DNA of 58,126 nucleotides from Amycolatopsis thermalba (GCF_003385215.1 NZ_PQHW01000039.1:1-58126); one strand, 5' to 3'; counted from the stretch's first letter, positions 1 through 8,481 are shown. Program-made: numbers and translations. The notes: generated from the sequence alone by a model not told the origin.

Positions 1-178
1 GGTAGGGGGTGAGGGGGCGCGCCGCGGCGGGGCACCAGGTGCACAGCGGGGGCCAGGGGCCCGGCAGCGGGGTGACCCTGCACGCCTCAGGCCCGCGGAG
101 GCCGCGCAACCCCACCGGACGGAACGCGGCCGTGGCGGACCGCGTGCTGGCGGCCGCCGACCGGCGAGCTCTTCGTCC

Positions 179-775
179 CTAGGCGCTCACCGCCTCCTCA
201 CCGGCGCCGACGATGTGGTCCACGAATCCGTAGGCGAGCGCCTCGTCGGCGTCGAACCAGCGGTCGCGGTCCGCGTCGGCCGTGATGCGTTCCACCGGCT
301 GCCCCGTCTGGCGCGCCGTGATCTCCGCGAGGCGGCGCTTCATCCGCCCGAACACCTCCGCCTGGATCGCGATGTCCGTGGCCGCGCCGCCGATCCCGGC
401 CGACGGCTGGTGCATCACCACCCGCGTGTTCGGCAGCAGATAGCGCTTTCCGGGCGTCCCGGAGGACAGCAGGAACTGGCCCATCGACGCCACGAACCCC
501 AGTCCCCACGTGGAAACGTCCGGTTTGATCAGTCGCATCGTGTCGTAGATCGCCATTCCGGCGGTGACCGAACCGCCCGGCGAGTTGATGTAGAACGTGA
601 TGTCCTTGTGCGGATCCTCGGCCGCCAGCAGCAACAGCTGCGCGGTGATCCGGTTGGCGACCGCGTCGGTCACCTCCGTGCCGAGGAACACGATCCGGTC
701 ACGCAACAGCTGCCCGTACACCGAATCGTCCAAAGAGGCCGACGCGTTCGCCGACGGGAGCACTCGTAGAGTCAT
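179..775 (-). CDS. clpP: ATP-dependent Clp protease proteolytic subunit (ClpP paralogue)
   Basis: Serine peptidase of family S14. It forms the tetradecameric proteolytic chamber that works with Clp ATPases in the cytoplasm. At 198 residues it is normal family length. The catalytic triad is visible as Ser97 (in ASMGQ), His122 (in MHQPSAG) and Asp171 (in DRDRW), the same numbering as the E. coli enzyme. The chamber motifs NSPGGSVTAG and the GKRYLLPNTR segment are present. It is a single gene without the tandem clpP1P2 or clpX neighbours usual in actinobacteria, so it is probably an accessory paralogue. The upstream response-regulator frame runs 77 bp into its 5' end in another frame, which is likely a by-product of decay in that gene. 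Confidence 0.95.
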   Translation of the reverse strand: MTLRVLPSANASASLDDSVYGQLLRDRIVFLGTEVTDAVANRITAQLLLLAAEDPHKDITFYINSPGGSVTAGMAIYDTMRLIKPDVSTWGLGFVASMGQFLLSSGTPGKRYLLPNTRVVMHQPSAGIGGAATDIAIQAEVFGRMKRRLAEITARQTGQPVERITADADRDRWFDADEALAYGFVDHIVGAGEEAVSA

Positions 776-1394
776 GCCCCGAACCTAGGCGGGACAAGGC
801 AAGCACAACACCCGTGTTCGCCGTGAGCATGACGGTTTCGCCACCAGCGATCAACCCGCGTCGATCAACCCTCGCGAACAACGCCGCCTGCGTCCGCGAC
901 GGCAGCTGGAGCTTCGTCAGCACGTGGCTCACGTGCGTGCGCGGCGTGCGCTCGCTGATCGACAGCTTCGTCGCGATCTGCCGGTTGGACAACCCGCGCC
1001 CGACCAGCGCCAGGATCGTGCGTTCCCGCGCGGTGAGCGCCGCCAGGCCCATCGGCGGCGACACCAGCTGCCGCGTCAACCCGGCCGCCCCCGCCTGCAG
1101 CGCCGCGTGCACCCGCTCGGTCTCCCCGAAGCTCGTCAGCACCACCACCCGCACGCCCGGGTACTTCGCCGTGATCGCCTTCAAGGCGGTGATGCCGTTC
1201 AGCTCGGGCATCAGCACATCCATCAGCACCACCGGCGGCAGCGACCCCAGCGCGGCCAGCCGCGCCAGCTCGGCCAGCGCCCGGTCCCCGTCGACGGCCT
1301 CGCCGACCACCTCTATGCCCTCGGTGCTTTCCAGGTAGGCCGCGATCCCCCGCCGCACCACGGCGTGGTCGTCGGCCACCAGCACCCCGATCAC
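699..1394 (-). pseudogene. LuxR/NarL-type response regulator with internal deletion in the receiver domain
   Basis: Receiver plus LuxR HTH protein read from a GTG at 1394. It shows the acidic start VADDHAVV, the phospho-acceptor Asp in VVLMDVLMPE and, after a gap, TAREREILAL-like and SNRQIATKLSISERT HTH motifs. Residues that should follow AALQAGAAG are missing: the frame jumps at about 1079 straight to LTRQLV. This removes the end of the receiver, including the conserved Lys of the LLK motif. The natural stop also seems lost, because the frame runs on for about 45 unrelated codons into the start of clpP. Upstream it is open and in frame with monooxygenase and dehydrogenase remnants. It could still be translated as a DNA-binding fragment; loss of phospho-signalling is inferred. 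Confidence 0.65.
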
Positions 1395-1454
1395 CGCGGG
1401 CACGGCATCCGCATGCGGACCCGGCACCCGGTGGCCGTGTCGCCGAACTCCATC

Positions 1455-1688
1455 GTCCCGCTCGTACCAGCCGGTGCCCAGGCCGAGTTCGACGCGGCCG
1501 CCGCTCATCTCGTCGACGCCGGCGACGATGGTGGCGAGGATGCCGGGCTGCCGGAACGTGGCGGCGCCGACCAGCGCGCCGAGCCGCACCCGGCGGGTGT
1601 CGCGGGCCAGGCCGCCGAGGGTGGTCCAGCAGTCGGTGGGCCGGTAGCCGGCGTCGGCGGGGTCGACGCCGAGGAGGTGGTCGGAGCG
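1455..1688 (-). pseudogene. LLM-class (luciferase-like) monooxygenase fragment
   Basis: About 78 residues match the N-terminal half of F420/FMN-dependent luciferase-like monooxygenases. Diagnostic stretches are SDHLLGVD, the WTTLGGLA segment, RVRLGALV, FRQPGILA and GGRVELGLGTGWYE, which form consecutive beta/alpha units of the TIM barrel. Both ends are missing: the fragment begins directly after a truncated aldehyde dehydrogenase and ends before a response-regulator start, all in one open frame. It cannot form a complete barrel. Family identity is clear; substrate is not. Confidence 0.7.
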
Positions 1689-2897
1689 GCCGGTGACCCC
1701 GGCGCCGAGTGCGGCGTTGACCGCGACCTGCCCGGCCTGCAGTCCCTTCGACATCCGCACGGCGCGGCCGAGGTCCCGCGTCCAGACGGAGGCGACCAGG
1801 CCGTAGCCGGTGCCGTTGGCCACCTCCAGAGCGTCCTCTTCGGACTCGACGGGGATGACCGACAGCACCGGGCCGAAGATCTCCTCCTGCGCGATGCGCA
1901 TGTCCGGGGCGACGTGGTCGAACAGCGTGGGCTCGACAAAGAACCCGCGGTCGAACCCGTCCGGGACGCCGCCGCCGAGGACCAGTTCGGCGCCCTCCTC
2001 CCGGCCCACGCGCACGTAGTCGAGAACGCGGGCGTGCTGCTTGGCGTTGATGAGCGTGATACCCATCGCGATCGCCGGGATGGCGGTGTCCAGGTCGGCG
2101 TCGGCGAAGACGATCTGCGGGGACTTGCCGCCGAGTTCCAGGTGCAGCGGCACGAGGTTGCGCACGCAGGCGGCCATGACGAGCGAGCCGGTTTCCGGGG
2201 AGCCGGTGAAGCTCGTCCGCCGGATGCCGGGGTGCACGGGCAGGGCCGCGCCGGCTTCGCCGCCGTACCCGGTGACGACGTTGATCACGCCCGGCGGGAT
2301 GCCCGCCTCGAGCGCGAGCCGGGCCAGCGCGAGCGGGGTGAGCGGCGCGTCCTCGGCCGGTTTGACGACGATGGTGTTGCCCGCGGCGATGGCGGCGCCG
2401 GCGTCGTTGACGAACATCGGGCCGGGCGCGTTCCACGGGATGATGCTGCCGACCACGCCGTAGGGCTCGCGCAGGGTCAGGCCGAGCACACCGGGACCGG
2501 CGGGCAGCGACACACCCTGGACCTTGTCGGCCTGGCCGGCGATGAAGGTGAGGATGCGCGCCAGCGGCGGCGGTCCCCAGTGCGGGCGGCCCACCTCGCG
2601 TGATTCGAGCCGGTCGATCTCGGTTTCGTGCTGCTCGATCAGCCGCACCCAGCGCAGGATCAGCGCGGCGCGCTCGGTGGCCGGGGTGTCGCGCCAGGCC
2701 GGGAAGGCTTCCGCCGCAGCGGTCACGGCGGCGTCGACGTCGGCGGGTCCGCCGCGCGGGACCCGGGCGAGGACATCCCCGGTGGACGGGTCGAGCACGT
2801 CGATGCTGTCCCCGCCGGCCGCGGGAACCCAGTCGCCGCCGACGAGGTGGGTGTTCTCCGTGACCAGGGCCCCGGGGCCCGGCAGAACAGTCGTCAT
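1689..2897 (-). pseudogene. Aldehyde dehydrogenase remnant lacking the catalytic cysteine region
   Basis: Starts at the ATG at 2897, preceded by a GAGGAGCGG ribosome-binding site. The N-terminal NAD-binding domain is well preserved: IIPWNAPG, GNTIVVKPAE, FTGSPETG and LELGGKSP. At about 2045 the frame passes from MGITL directly to KQHARVLDY, skipping roughly 70 residues. That segment normally holds the catalytic Cys (N-x-G-Q-x-C) and the following helix. [10 protein letters not shown] is present, but the C-terminus is cut at GAGVTG and fused to a monooxygenase fragment. Without the nucleophile it cannot be an active dehydrogenase. The long open frame may be called as one gene of 699-2897. Confidence 0.75.
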
Positions 2898-2981
2898 AAC
2901 CGCTCCTCGCTGTTGGTCCACCCGAGGATGCCGGGCCGCGGAAGAGCGGAGCGAGGCGTCTTTCGTGACGCGGAAAGGGTT

Positions 2982-3010
2982 CCCGGGCCGCCCGCCGTGG
3001 GCGGCCCGGG
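2982..3010 (-). terminator. Perfect 12-bp stem hairpin after the DUF1801 gene
   Basis: CCCGGGCCGCCC at 2982-2993 and GGGCGGCCCGGG at 2999-3010 are exact reverse complements around a 5-base loop. The hairpin sits 6 bp beyond the stop of the minus-strand DUF1801 gene. There is no U tract, as is usual for actinobacterial terminators. It separates the intact cupin/DHFR/DUF1801 run from the decayed genes downstream. Confidence 0.7.
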
Positions 3011-3015
3011 CCGGG

Positions 3016-3360
3016 TCAGAGCTTGCCGCTGGTCCGGGCGAGGACGCCGGCGAGCAGGTCGTAGTCGACGTCCTGCCCCTCGGTGAAGTCGGCGGCCTTG
3101 CGGTCGCCGTTGCCCAGGGATCTCAGCACGCCCTTGACGGGTTCGACGTCGCCGGCCTCGAACACCATGAACGACACCTTGTTCCGCGCCACGTGGATCA
3201 CCGCGGCGTGCTTGCCGTTCTTGAGGAAGTGCGGTTTGCCGTACTGCAGCTGTTCCCCGGCGTCCGGGATGGTGGCGTGCACCATCTCGCGCAGCTTGGT
3301 GCAGATCTCGGCCTGCCAGGGCAGCGTCTTCGCGATGTAGCCGGTGACTTCGTCGTTCAC
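3016..3360 (-). CDS. DUF1801 (YdhG-like) domain protein
   Basis: Small 114-residue cytoplasmic protein of the DUF1801/YdhG family (the fold of B. subtilis YdhG and YdeI-like proteins). The alpha-beta pattern and the motifs ETLPWQ-like N-terminus, QYGKPHF, AAVIHVARNKVSFMVF and the C-terminal DYDLLAGVL helix fit the family. No catalytic function is established. A GGAGAAGATC ribosome-binding site precedes the ATG at 3360. It lies 21 bp after the DHFR-like gene on the same strand and ends at a strong hairpin, so it is the last gene of a cupin - reductase - DUF1801 transcript. Confidence 0.85.
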   Translation of the reverse strand: MNDEVTGYIAKTLPWQAEICTKLREMVHATIPDAGEQLQYGKPHFLKNGKHAAVIHVARNKVSFMVFEAGDVEPVKGVLRSLGNGDRKAADFTEGQDVDYDLLAGVLARTSGKL

Positions 3361-3381
3361 GATCTTCTCCTCCGGTGCGGT

Positions 3382-3936
3382 TCAGGACGTGGCCGTGGCG
3401 GGCCGGTAGGTGTGGACGACGGCGCCGGTGGTGAACGTCGTCGTGCCGAGCAGGTCGAGGCTCATGGCGCTGTCCTCGCGGAACAGCGGCTCGCCCTGGC
3501 CCTTGATGACCGGGCACACCCAGATCCGGTACTCGTCGAGAAGGCCGGCCGCCGCGAGCGTGTCGGTGAGCCGGCCGGCGCCCCAGATCAGGATGTCGGC
3601 GCCGTCCTGCTCCTTCAGCGCCGCGACGCGGGAGACGACGTCGTCACCGGGGATGACGACGGTCGGGTTCCAGGCCGACGTGTCGACCGGCTGCGACGCG
3701 ACGACGTACTTGGTGATGCCGTTGACGTGATCGGCGTAGGGGTTTCCGCCCATCTGCGGCCACGCTTGCGCCATGCCTTCGTAGGTGACGCGGCCCAGCA
3801 GTAGCGCGTCGGCGGCGGTGGTCATCGTGAAGGCGTAGGCCTGCGCTTCCTCGTTGGAGTACTGCAGGGACCACTCGTGCGGGTTGTCGATGAAGCCGTC
3901 GAGGGTGGCGTAGGTGGAGTTGATGACCTTGCGCAC
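3382..3936 (-). CDS. Dihydrofolate reductase / RibD C-terminal domain family protein
   Basis: About 184 residues with the DHFR-like reductase fold (RibD_C family), a cytoplasmic NAD(P)H-dependent oxidoreductase group of mostly unknown substrate. Visible signatures are the N-terminal TLDGFID, LLLGRVTYEG, the central ILIWGAGRLTDTL nucleotide-binding segment and the C-terminal VCPVIKGQGEPLF. The GTG at 3936 is preferred because a GAGGAGA site lies about 8 bases upstream and family members start M-R-K-V. An ATG at 3951 overlapping the cupin stop would add 5 residues. It is co-transcribed with the cupin gene upstream and DUF1801 gene downstream. It resembles the YyaP/YwjB type rather than true FolA. 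Confidence 0.85.
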   Translation of the reverse strand: MRKVINSTYATLDGFIDNPHEWSLQYSNEEAQAYAFTMTTAADALLLGRVTYEGMAQAWPQMGGNPYADHVNGITKYVVASQPVDTSAWNPTVVIPGDDVVSRVAALKEQDGADILIWGAGRLTDTLAAAGLLDEYRIWVCPVIKGQGEPLFREDSAMSLDLLGTTTFTTGAVVHTYRPATATS

Positions 3937-3947
3937 GGGTTGTCTCC

Positions 3948-4457
3948 TCATCGGTCGGCCCGGCGGAAGTCCCGCCAGACGGTGCTGTCCACGAAGTGGT
4001 TGTCGTAGCGGTCCTGCGCATCGAGGACGTGCGCCGGTTCGGCGTCGCCCCGGCGGACCCGGTCGAGGAGCCGGAAGTACCCGAACCGCTCGACACCGGG
4101 GGTGAACACGATCAGCAGGTCGGCGCCGGATCCCGGGGCCGCGCCGAACGCGTGGACGGTGCCCGGCGGCACGAACAGCAGGTCGCCTTCCCGCGCCGTG
4201 ACGATCTCCTCGCCGACCAGGACCTCCAGGACACCGCCGAGGACGAAGAACGTCTCCGCCGAGGTGCGGTGGTAGTGGGGCGCGGCCCCGTCCTGTCCCT
4301 CGTCCAGCGTCGTGCGCGTGGCGCTCAGGAACCCTGCGGTCGAGGGCACGTCGGCAAGCAGCGAGACCGTGGCCGGCCCCGCGCCCAGGACTTCCGCCTC
4401 GTCTCGCCGTACCAGGAGTGGCGGAGCCTCCTGGTCGGTCAGTGGTGGTGTGCTCAT
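3948..4457 (-). CDS. Cupin domain protein
   Basis: A 169-residue single-domain cupin. The metal-binding motif 1 is seen as HYHRTSAETFFVLGG and motif 2 as the PPGTVHAFG segment, with the beta-barrel core between roughly residues 45 and 115. These proteins usually act as small dioxygenases, isomerases or ligand binders; nothing fixes the substrate here. The ATG at 4457 is chosen over one at 4493, since family N-termini are short and the upstream part lies in the promoter. It is transcribed divergently from the MarR gene, with a palindrome and tandem repeats between them, so MarR control is likely. Confidence 0.85.
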   Translation of the reverse strand: MSTPPLTDQEAPPLLVRRDEAEVLGAGPATVSLLADVPSTAGFLSATRTTLDEGQDGAAPHYHRTSAETFFVLGGVLEVLVGEEIVTAREGDLLFVPPGTVHAFGAAPGSGADLLIVFTPGVERFGYFRLLDRVRRGDAEPAHVLDAQDRYDNHFVDSTVWRDFRRADR

Positions 4458-4477
4458 GGCCTTATAGTCACACGGCT

Positions 4478-4499
4478 GATAGTAAGCTGTCAAACTATC
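4478..4499. promoter_or_regulatory. Inverted repeat, candidate MarR operator
   Basis: GATAGT (4478-4483) and ACTATC (4494-4499) are exact reverse complements separated by 10 bases. It lies 21 bp upstream of the cupin ATG in the cupin/marR divergent region, and its AT content is high for this genome. Size and symmetry suit a MarR dimer; binding is inferred. Confidence 0.5.
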
Positions 4500-4501
4500 T
4501 C

Positions 4502-4576
4502 GCGCCGAATAAGACGGCGCCGAATAGCACGGCGTCGAATAGGACGGCGTCGGATAGTCTCGTCATCGAATAGACT
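4502..4576. repeat. Five tandem 15-bp repeats upstream of marR
   Basis: Five contiguous 15-base units starting at 4502, 4517, 4532, 4547 and 4562 follow the pattern GCGYCGAATAGnACG. Units 1-3 differ from one another at few positions; units 4 and 5 are more diverged. The array ends 7 bases before the GTG of marR, so it occupies its leader or promoter. A 15-bp period places units on alternating faces of the helix. Confidence 0.8.
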
Positions 4577-4583
4577 GGGAGCC

Positions 4584-5093
4584 GTGAGTGAGACGAACGA
4601 ACAGCCGGCCGACGCCGTCGACGCCGTGATCGAGGCGTGGCAGCGGGAACGACCGGACCTGGACCTCGACGCCATCGCCGTCGCCGGGCGGCTGGGCCGC
4701 GTGGGGCTCCTGCTGGGCCCGGCGCAGGAGACGGTCTTCACCTCGTTCGGGCTGCAGAGGGGCGAGTTCGACGTCCTCGCGGCGCTCCGGCGCTCCGGCG
4801 CTCCGTACACGCTGACGCCGTCGCAGTTGTCCGCGACCCTGATGCTGACCCGCGCGGGCATGACCAACCGGCTGGACCGGCTGGAGGCGGCCGGGCTCGT
4901 CGAGCGCACCCTCGACCCCGCGGACCGCCGCAGCTTCCGCGTCCGGCTCACCGACCAGGGCTACGCCACCGTGGACGACGCGATGACGGCACACACCGCC
5001 AACGTCACCCGGCTGCTGTCGGCGCTGGACCAGGAGCAGCTCGGCACCCTCGACGGGCTCCTGCGAATCCTGCTGCGCGCTCTCGAACTCTGA
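4584..5093 (+). CDS. MarR family transcriptional regulator
   Basis: A 169-residue winged-helix DNA-binding dimer. The core is FGLQRGEFDVLAALRRSG, then the recognition helix region TLTPSQLSATLMLTRAGMTNRLDRLEAAGLV, then the wing with the DPADRRSFRVRLT signature (D-x-R-x-x-x-V/L-x-L-T), flanked by dimerisation helices. The GTG at 4584 is the only sensible start: translation further upstream would run into the tandem repeats. It is divergent from the cupin - DHFR-like - DUF1801 operon, its likely target. MarR regulators typically respond to phenolic or xenobiotic ligands; the effector is unknown here. Confidence 0.9.
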   Translation: MSETNEQPADAVDAVIEAWQRERPDLDLDAIAVAGRLGRVGLLLGPAQETVFTSFGLQRGEFDVLAALRRSGAPYTLTPSQLSATLMLTRAGMTNRLDRLEAAGLVERTLDPADRRSFRVRLTDQGYATVDDAMTAHTANVTRLLSALDQEQLGTLDGLLRILLRALEL

Positions 5094-5228
5094 GGCCGGC
5101 ACTCCCCGGGCGCGACCGGTCGATGCGACATCCGTCGCGGGCCGGGCGCGGCAACAGGCCGACGACGCGCGCGGGCGGTGCTCCTTTACTGGAGGCACCC
5201 GGTTCCGACGTCGAAGGTGGGTGCTCCC

Positions 5229-6520
5229 GTGGCAGGCACTCCACCCACCAGGGCCTCGATCCTGCTGGCCAGTTGCGTCGGGACGTCGATCAAGTGGTAC
5301 GACTCCTACGTCTTCGGCAGCGCCTCGGCTCTGGTGTTCGGATCGCTGTTCTTCCCGTCGTTCTCCCCGCTGGCCGGGACGCTCGCCGCGTTCGGCACGT
5401 TCGCGGTGGGGTTCATCGCGCGGCCGCTCGGCGGTGCAGTGATCGGGCACTTCGGCGACCGGATCGGGCGCAAGTCGATGCTGGTGCTGACGCTCATGCT
5501 GGCCGGGCTCGCCACGTTCCTGATCGGCCTGCTGCCGACCTACGCCGCGATCGGGGTCGCGGCGCCGATCCTGCTGGTGTTCCTGCGGCTGGTGCAGGCG
5601 TTCGGCGTCGGCGGCGAGTGGGGTGGCGCGGTGCTGGTCGCCACCGAGCACGCCACGCCGCGGCAGCGCGCGGTGTACGGCAGCTTCGCGCAGTTCGGCG
5701 TGCCGATCGGGGTGCTGGCCTCGAACCTGGTGTTCCTGCTGGTGGTGGAGACCACCGGGGACGGGTTCGCCACCTGGGGCTGGCGGATCCCGTTCCTGGT
5801 CAGCGTCGCGCTGCTGGTAGTCGGGATGCTGGTGCGGCGCACGCTCACCGAGCCCCGAGTTCCAGAGGGTCCGCCAGCAGCGGCAGGTCAGCCGGGTGCC
5901 GGCGGCGACGCTGATCCGCGAGCGCCCGGGGACGCTGGTGCTGGCGAGCCTCGCCGCGATCGCGCCGCCCGCGGTGGGCTACACGGTGATGGTCCACATG
6001 CTCAGCTACGGCACCCAGGCCGCCGGGTTCGGGCGCAGCACGCTGCTGACGCTGATCCTCGCCTCCACGGTGCCGTGGATCGCCGGATCTACGTGGCGGC
6101 GCGGTGCGCGGACCGGTGGGGCAGCAAACGGGTGTACGCGCTGGGGCGCGGCCGCGGCGGTCGCGTGGGCGTTCCCGTTGTTCCTGCTCGTCGACACCGG
6201 CAGCGTGGGCGCGGCGCTGCTGTCGTTCCTGGTCGCCGGGATCGTGCAGGCGATCATGGCCGGGGCGCAGGGCGCGTTGTTCACCGAGATCTTCCCGGTG
6301 CGGATGCGGTTCAGCGGCGCGTCGATCGCCTACCAGATGGGCGGCCTGGTGGGCGGCGCGGTGACACCCGGCCGCGACGGGCCTCTACGGCGCCTACCAC
6401 TCCCCGCCGCCGATCGCGCTCTACCTGGGACTGTTGTGCGCGGTGAGCCTGGTGGCGGTGCTGGTGCTGCCGGTGCCGGGCCGCGTCGCGGCGCCCGCGC
6501 CGGTCGGGAGCGCGAGATGA
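5229..6520 (+). pseudogene. MFS transporter (metabolite:H+ symporter type), multiply frameshifted
   Basis: Reads as a 12-helix MFS permease only when frames are spliced. The N-terminal half, with SIKWYDSYVFG and the loop motif GHFGDRIGRKSML, is intact to about 5850. The frame then shifts at C4 (RTLTEP to EFQRVRQQRQ). It shifts again near 6087 (PWIAG to IYVAARCADRWG), near 6150 at G4, and near 6365. The last frame ends at the TGA at 6518 with a normal hydrophobic tail (LCAVSLVAVLVLPVP). At least four indels, two in C/G homopolymers, leave no functional product. The end overlaps the following IclR ATG by 4 bases, showing a former operon. Sequencing error is the alternative explanation. Confidence 0.8.
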
Positions 6521-7324
6521 CCACCGCGGCGGGCCGGGTGCTGGCCGTGCTGTCCGCGTTCGGGCCGCGGCACCGGTCGCTGTCGCTGGGCGACATCGCG
6601 CGCCGGGCCGGGCTGACCTTGCCGACGGCACACCGGCTGGCGGGCGAGCTGGTGTCGTGGGGCGGTCTGGAACGGGACCCGGCGGGCCGGTACTCGGTGG
6701 GACTGCGGTTGCTGGAACTGGCCGCGCTGGCCCCGCGCGAGCTGCAACTGCGGGAAGCGGCGTTCCCGTTCCTGGACGACCTGCACTCCCTGACTCGCGG
6801 GAACGTGCACCTGGCCGTGCGGGACGGGCGCGAGGTGGTCTACGTGGAGACCCTGCGGGCGCGGGCCGCCGCGACCAACAGCCGGGTGGGCGACCGGTGG
6901 CCGATGCACGCCACCGGCACCGGGCTGGTGCGGCTGGCCCACGCCGAGCCCGCGTTCCAGGCCGAAGGTGCTGCGGTCGCCGCTGGCGCGGTACACGCGG
7001 TACACGATCACCGATCCCGGGGAGCTGCGGCGGCAGCTGGCGTTCATCCGCCGGTCTGGGGTGGCCGTCGCGCGGGGCACGATCACGCCGGACGAGCTGG
7101 TGGTGGCCGCACCCGTGCGGGACCCGTCGGGCCGGGTCGCCGCGGCGATCAGCGCGGTGGTGCGGGTGGCCGGGGCGCGGCCGCGCGAGCTGGCGCGCCT
7201 GCTGTCGGCCACGTCGCGGTCGTTGTCGCAGCGGCTGGCGGGACCCGCGCGGGTGATGGCGGAATCCTCTGGCGCGCGACCGGCCCGCCGGGTTACACCG
7301 GCTGTGTGCACTTCCGGCCGCTGA
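6517..7324 (+). pseudogene. IclR family regulator, frameshifted
   Basis: Begins at the ATG at 6517 inside the MFS stop (ATGA overlap). The N-terminal winged helix is clear: RVLAVLSAFG, LSLGDIARRAGLTLPTAHRL and DPAGRYSVGLRLLEL. The effector domain starts normally with GREVVYVETL and MHATGTGLVRLAHAEPAFQA. Near 6963 the frame changes and continues as VLRSPLARYT, ITDPGELRRQL and DELVVAAPVRDPSGRVAAAISAVVRV. Together the parts give a nearly complete IclR protein of roughly 250 residues. A single indel breaks it, so it could be a recent pseudogene or a sequencing error. Confidence 0.75.
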
Positions 7325-8348
7325 CGGAGCCCGCGCAGCACAGGCTGCGGGGGCACGGCCGAGCGCGGCCGCACGATCGTGGCGGTGGACGAGGGCGAGA
7401 TCGTCGGCGGTGTGACAGTCGTGTCGCGGGAGCTGACGGTGCCCGGGGCGGTGGTGCCGGTCGCCGAGGTGGTGGCGGTCTCCCCCGCGCAGGACTGGCT
7501 GCTGGCGGAGTTGATGGGACGGCAGCTGACCGAGTTGTACGAGTCGGGCGAGACGATCGCGTCGGGCGCTGGGAGCTGCGCGCGGTTCGGGTTCGGGCCA
7601 GCGGCGCGAGCGGTGCGGCTGCACGCGCGCGGCGTGCTCCGGCCGGACGCGGACCTGGGGGCGGGCCGGATCCGGCTGCTGGACGGATCGTCGGCAGGGG
7701 CGTTGCTCGAACCGGTGTACGACGCGGTGCGGCCGAGGTCGGTGGGCTGGACTTCGCGGCCGCCGCGGTTCTGGGACACGCTGCTCACGTCGGCCGCGGT
7801 GCACGACTCGCCGGAGGGCGAGGTGACCGGCTACGCGCTCTACCGCAGGGGCGACGCGGGCGCGCTGCGGGTCGCCGAGGGTGGTCGCGACGACGGACCA
7901 GGCTCACGCGGCGCTGTGGCGGTTCCTGCTGGCGGGCCCTCGCCGGGTGTCGGCGCTGGTGCCGGTGGATTCACCGCTGCCGCGCGGGCAGCTCGCGCCG
8001 GTGGACAACCTGTGGGTGCGGCTGGTCGACGTGGAGCGCGCACTGGCCGTGCGCCGGTACGCCACGCCGCTGAACGTGGTGCTGTCCGTGTGCGACTCGT
8101 TCTGCCCGTGGAACTCCGGCCGGTACCGGCTGACCGCGGACGGCGCCCGGGTGACGTGCTCGCGGACCACGGCCCCGGCCGAGTTGTGCGTGCGCGCGAC
8201 CGACCTCGGCGCGGCCTACCTGGGCGGCCCGTCTCTGGCGACGCTCGCCGAGACGAGCCGGGTGACCGAGCTACGGGCGGGCGCACTGGCCCGGACTTCG
8301 GCCGCGTTCCGCGGCGAGCACGAGCCGTTCCACCCCGCGGCCTCCTGA
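7306..8348 (+). pseudogene. Eis-like GNAT acetyltransferase with sterol-carrier-type C-terminus, frameshifted and deleted
   Basis: Resembles the Eis family: N-terminal GNAT domains plus a C-terminal SCP2-like domain, enzymes that acetylate amines such as aminoglycosides or lysines. The start GTG CAC TTC CGG at 7306 gives the typical V-H-F-R-P-L-T. The frame then shifts into VVAVDEGEIVGGV and VAEVVAVS, where the acetyl-CoA loop (R-x-x-G-x-x) is missing before LLAELMGRQL. Another shift near 7570 damages the catalytic segment around RFGFGPAARAVRL. A final shift near 7880 leads into a clean C-terminal domain (WVRLVDVERALAVRRY, then YLGGPSL) ending in HPAAS. The spliced length of about 347 codons is short of the usual 400. 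Confidence 0.75.
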
Positions 8349-8393
8349 GCGGGCAGCACGTTCCGATGCGCAGGTGAGCGCGCTCCGTCCGGG

Positions 8394-8411
8394 GTGACCG
8401 GAACAGGTCAC
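8394..8411. promoter_or_regulatory. GTGACC-N6-GGTCAC inverted repeat upstream of the toxin gene
   Basis: GTGACC (8394-8399) and GGTCAC (8406-8411) are perfect reverse complements with a 6-base spacer, 70 bp before the start of the nuclease-toxin gene. It may be an operator for the toxin/immunity pair or a weak hairpin after the acetyltransferase remnant. No regulator gene is adjacent. Confidence 0.35.
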
Positions 8412-8481
8412 GGGCCACCGCGGCAGGACCACCACCCCCGAGACTGCTCACCACGGACGAGCGGCAGCGAGGGGGTCGGGA

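Noticed and set aside
1-178. Possible end of a plus-strand gene stopping at 180-182
   Set aside because: The frame is open from about position 6 but its Gly/Arg/Pro-rich sequence resembles no protein, and the window edge prevents a decision.
3996-4583. Long upstream extension of the MarR reading frame
   Set aside because: The extension is antisense to the cupin gene and passes through the tandem repeats as an Arg-rich tract. The GTG at 4584 gives a normal MarR.
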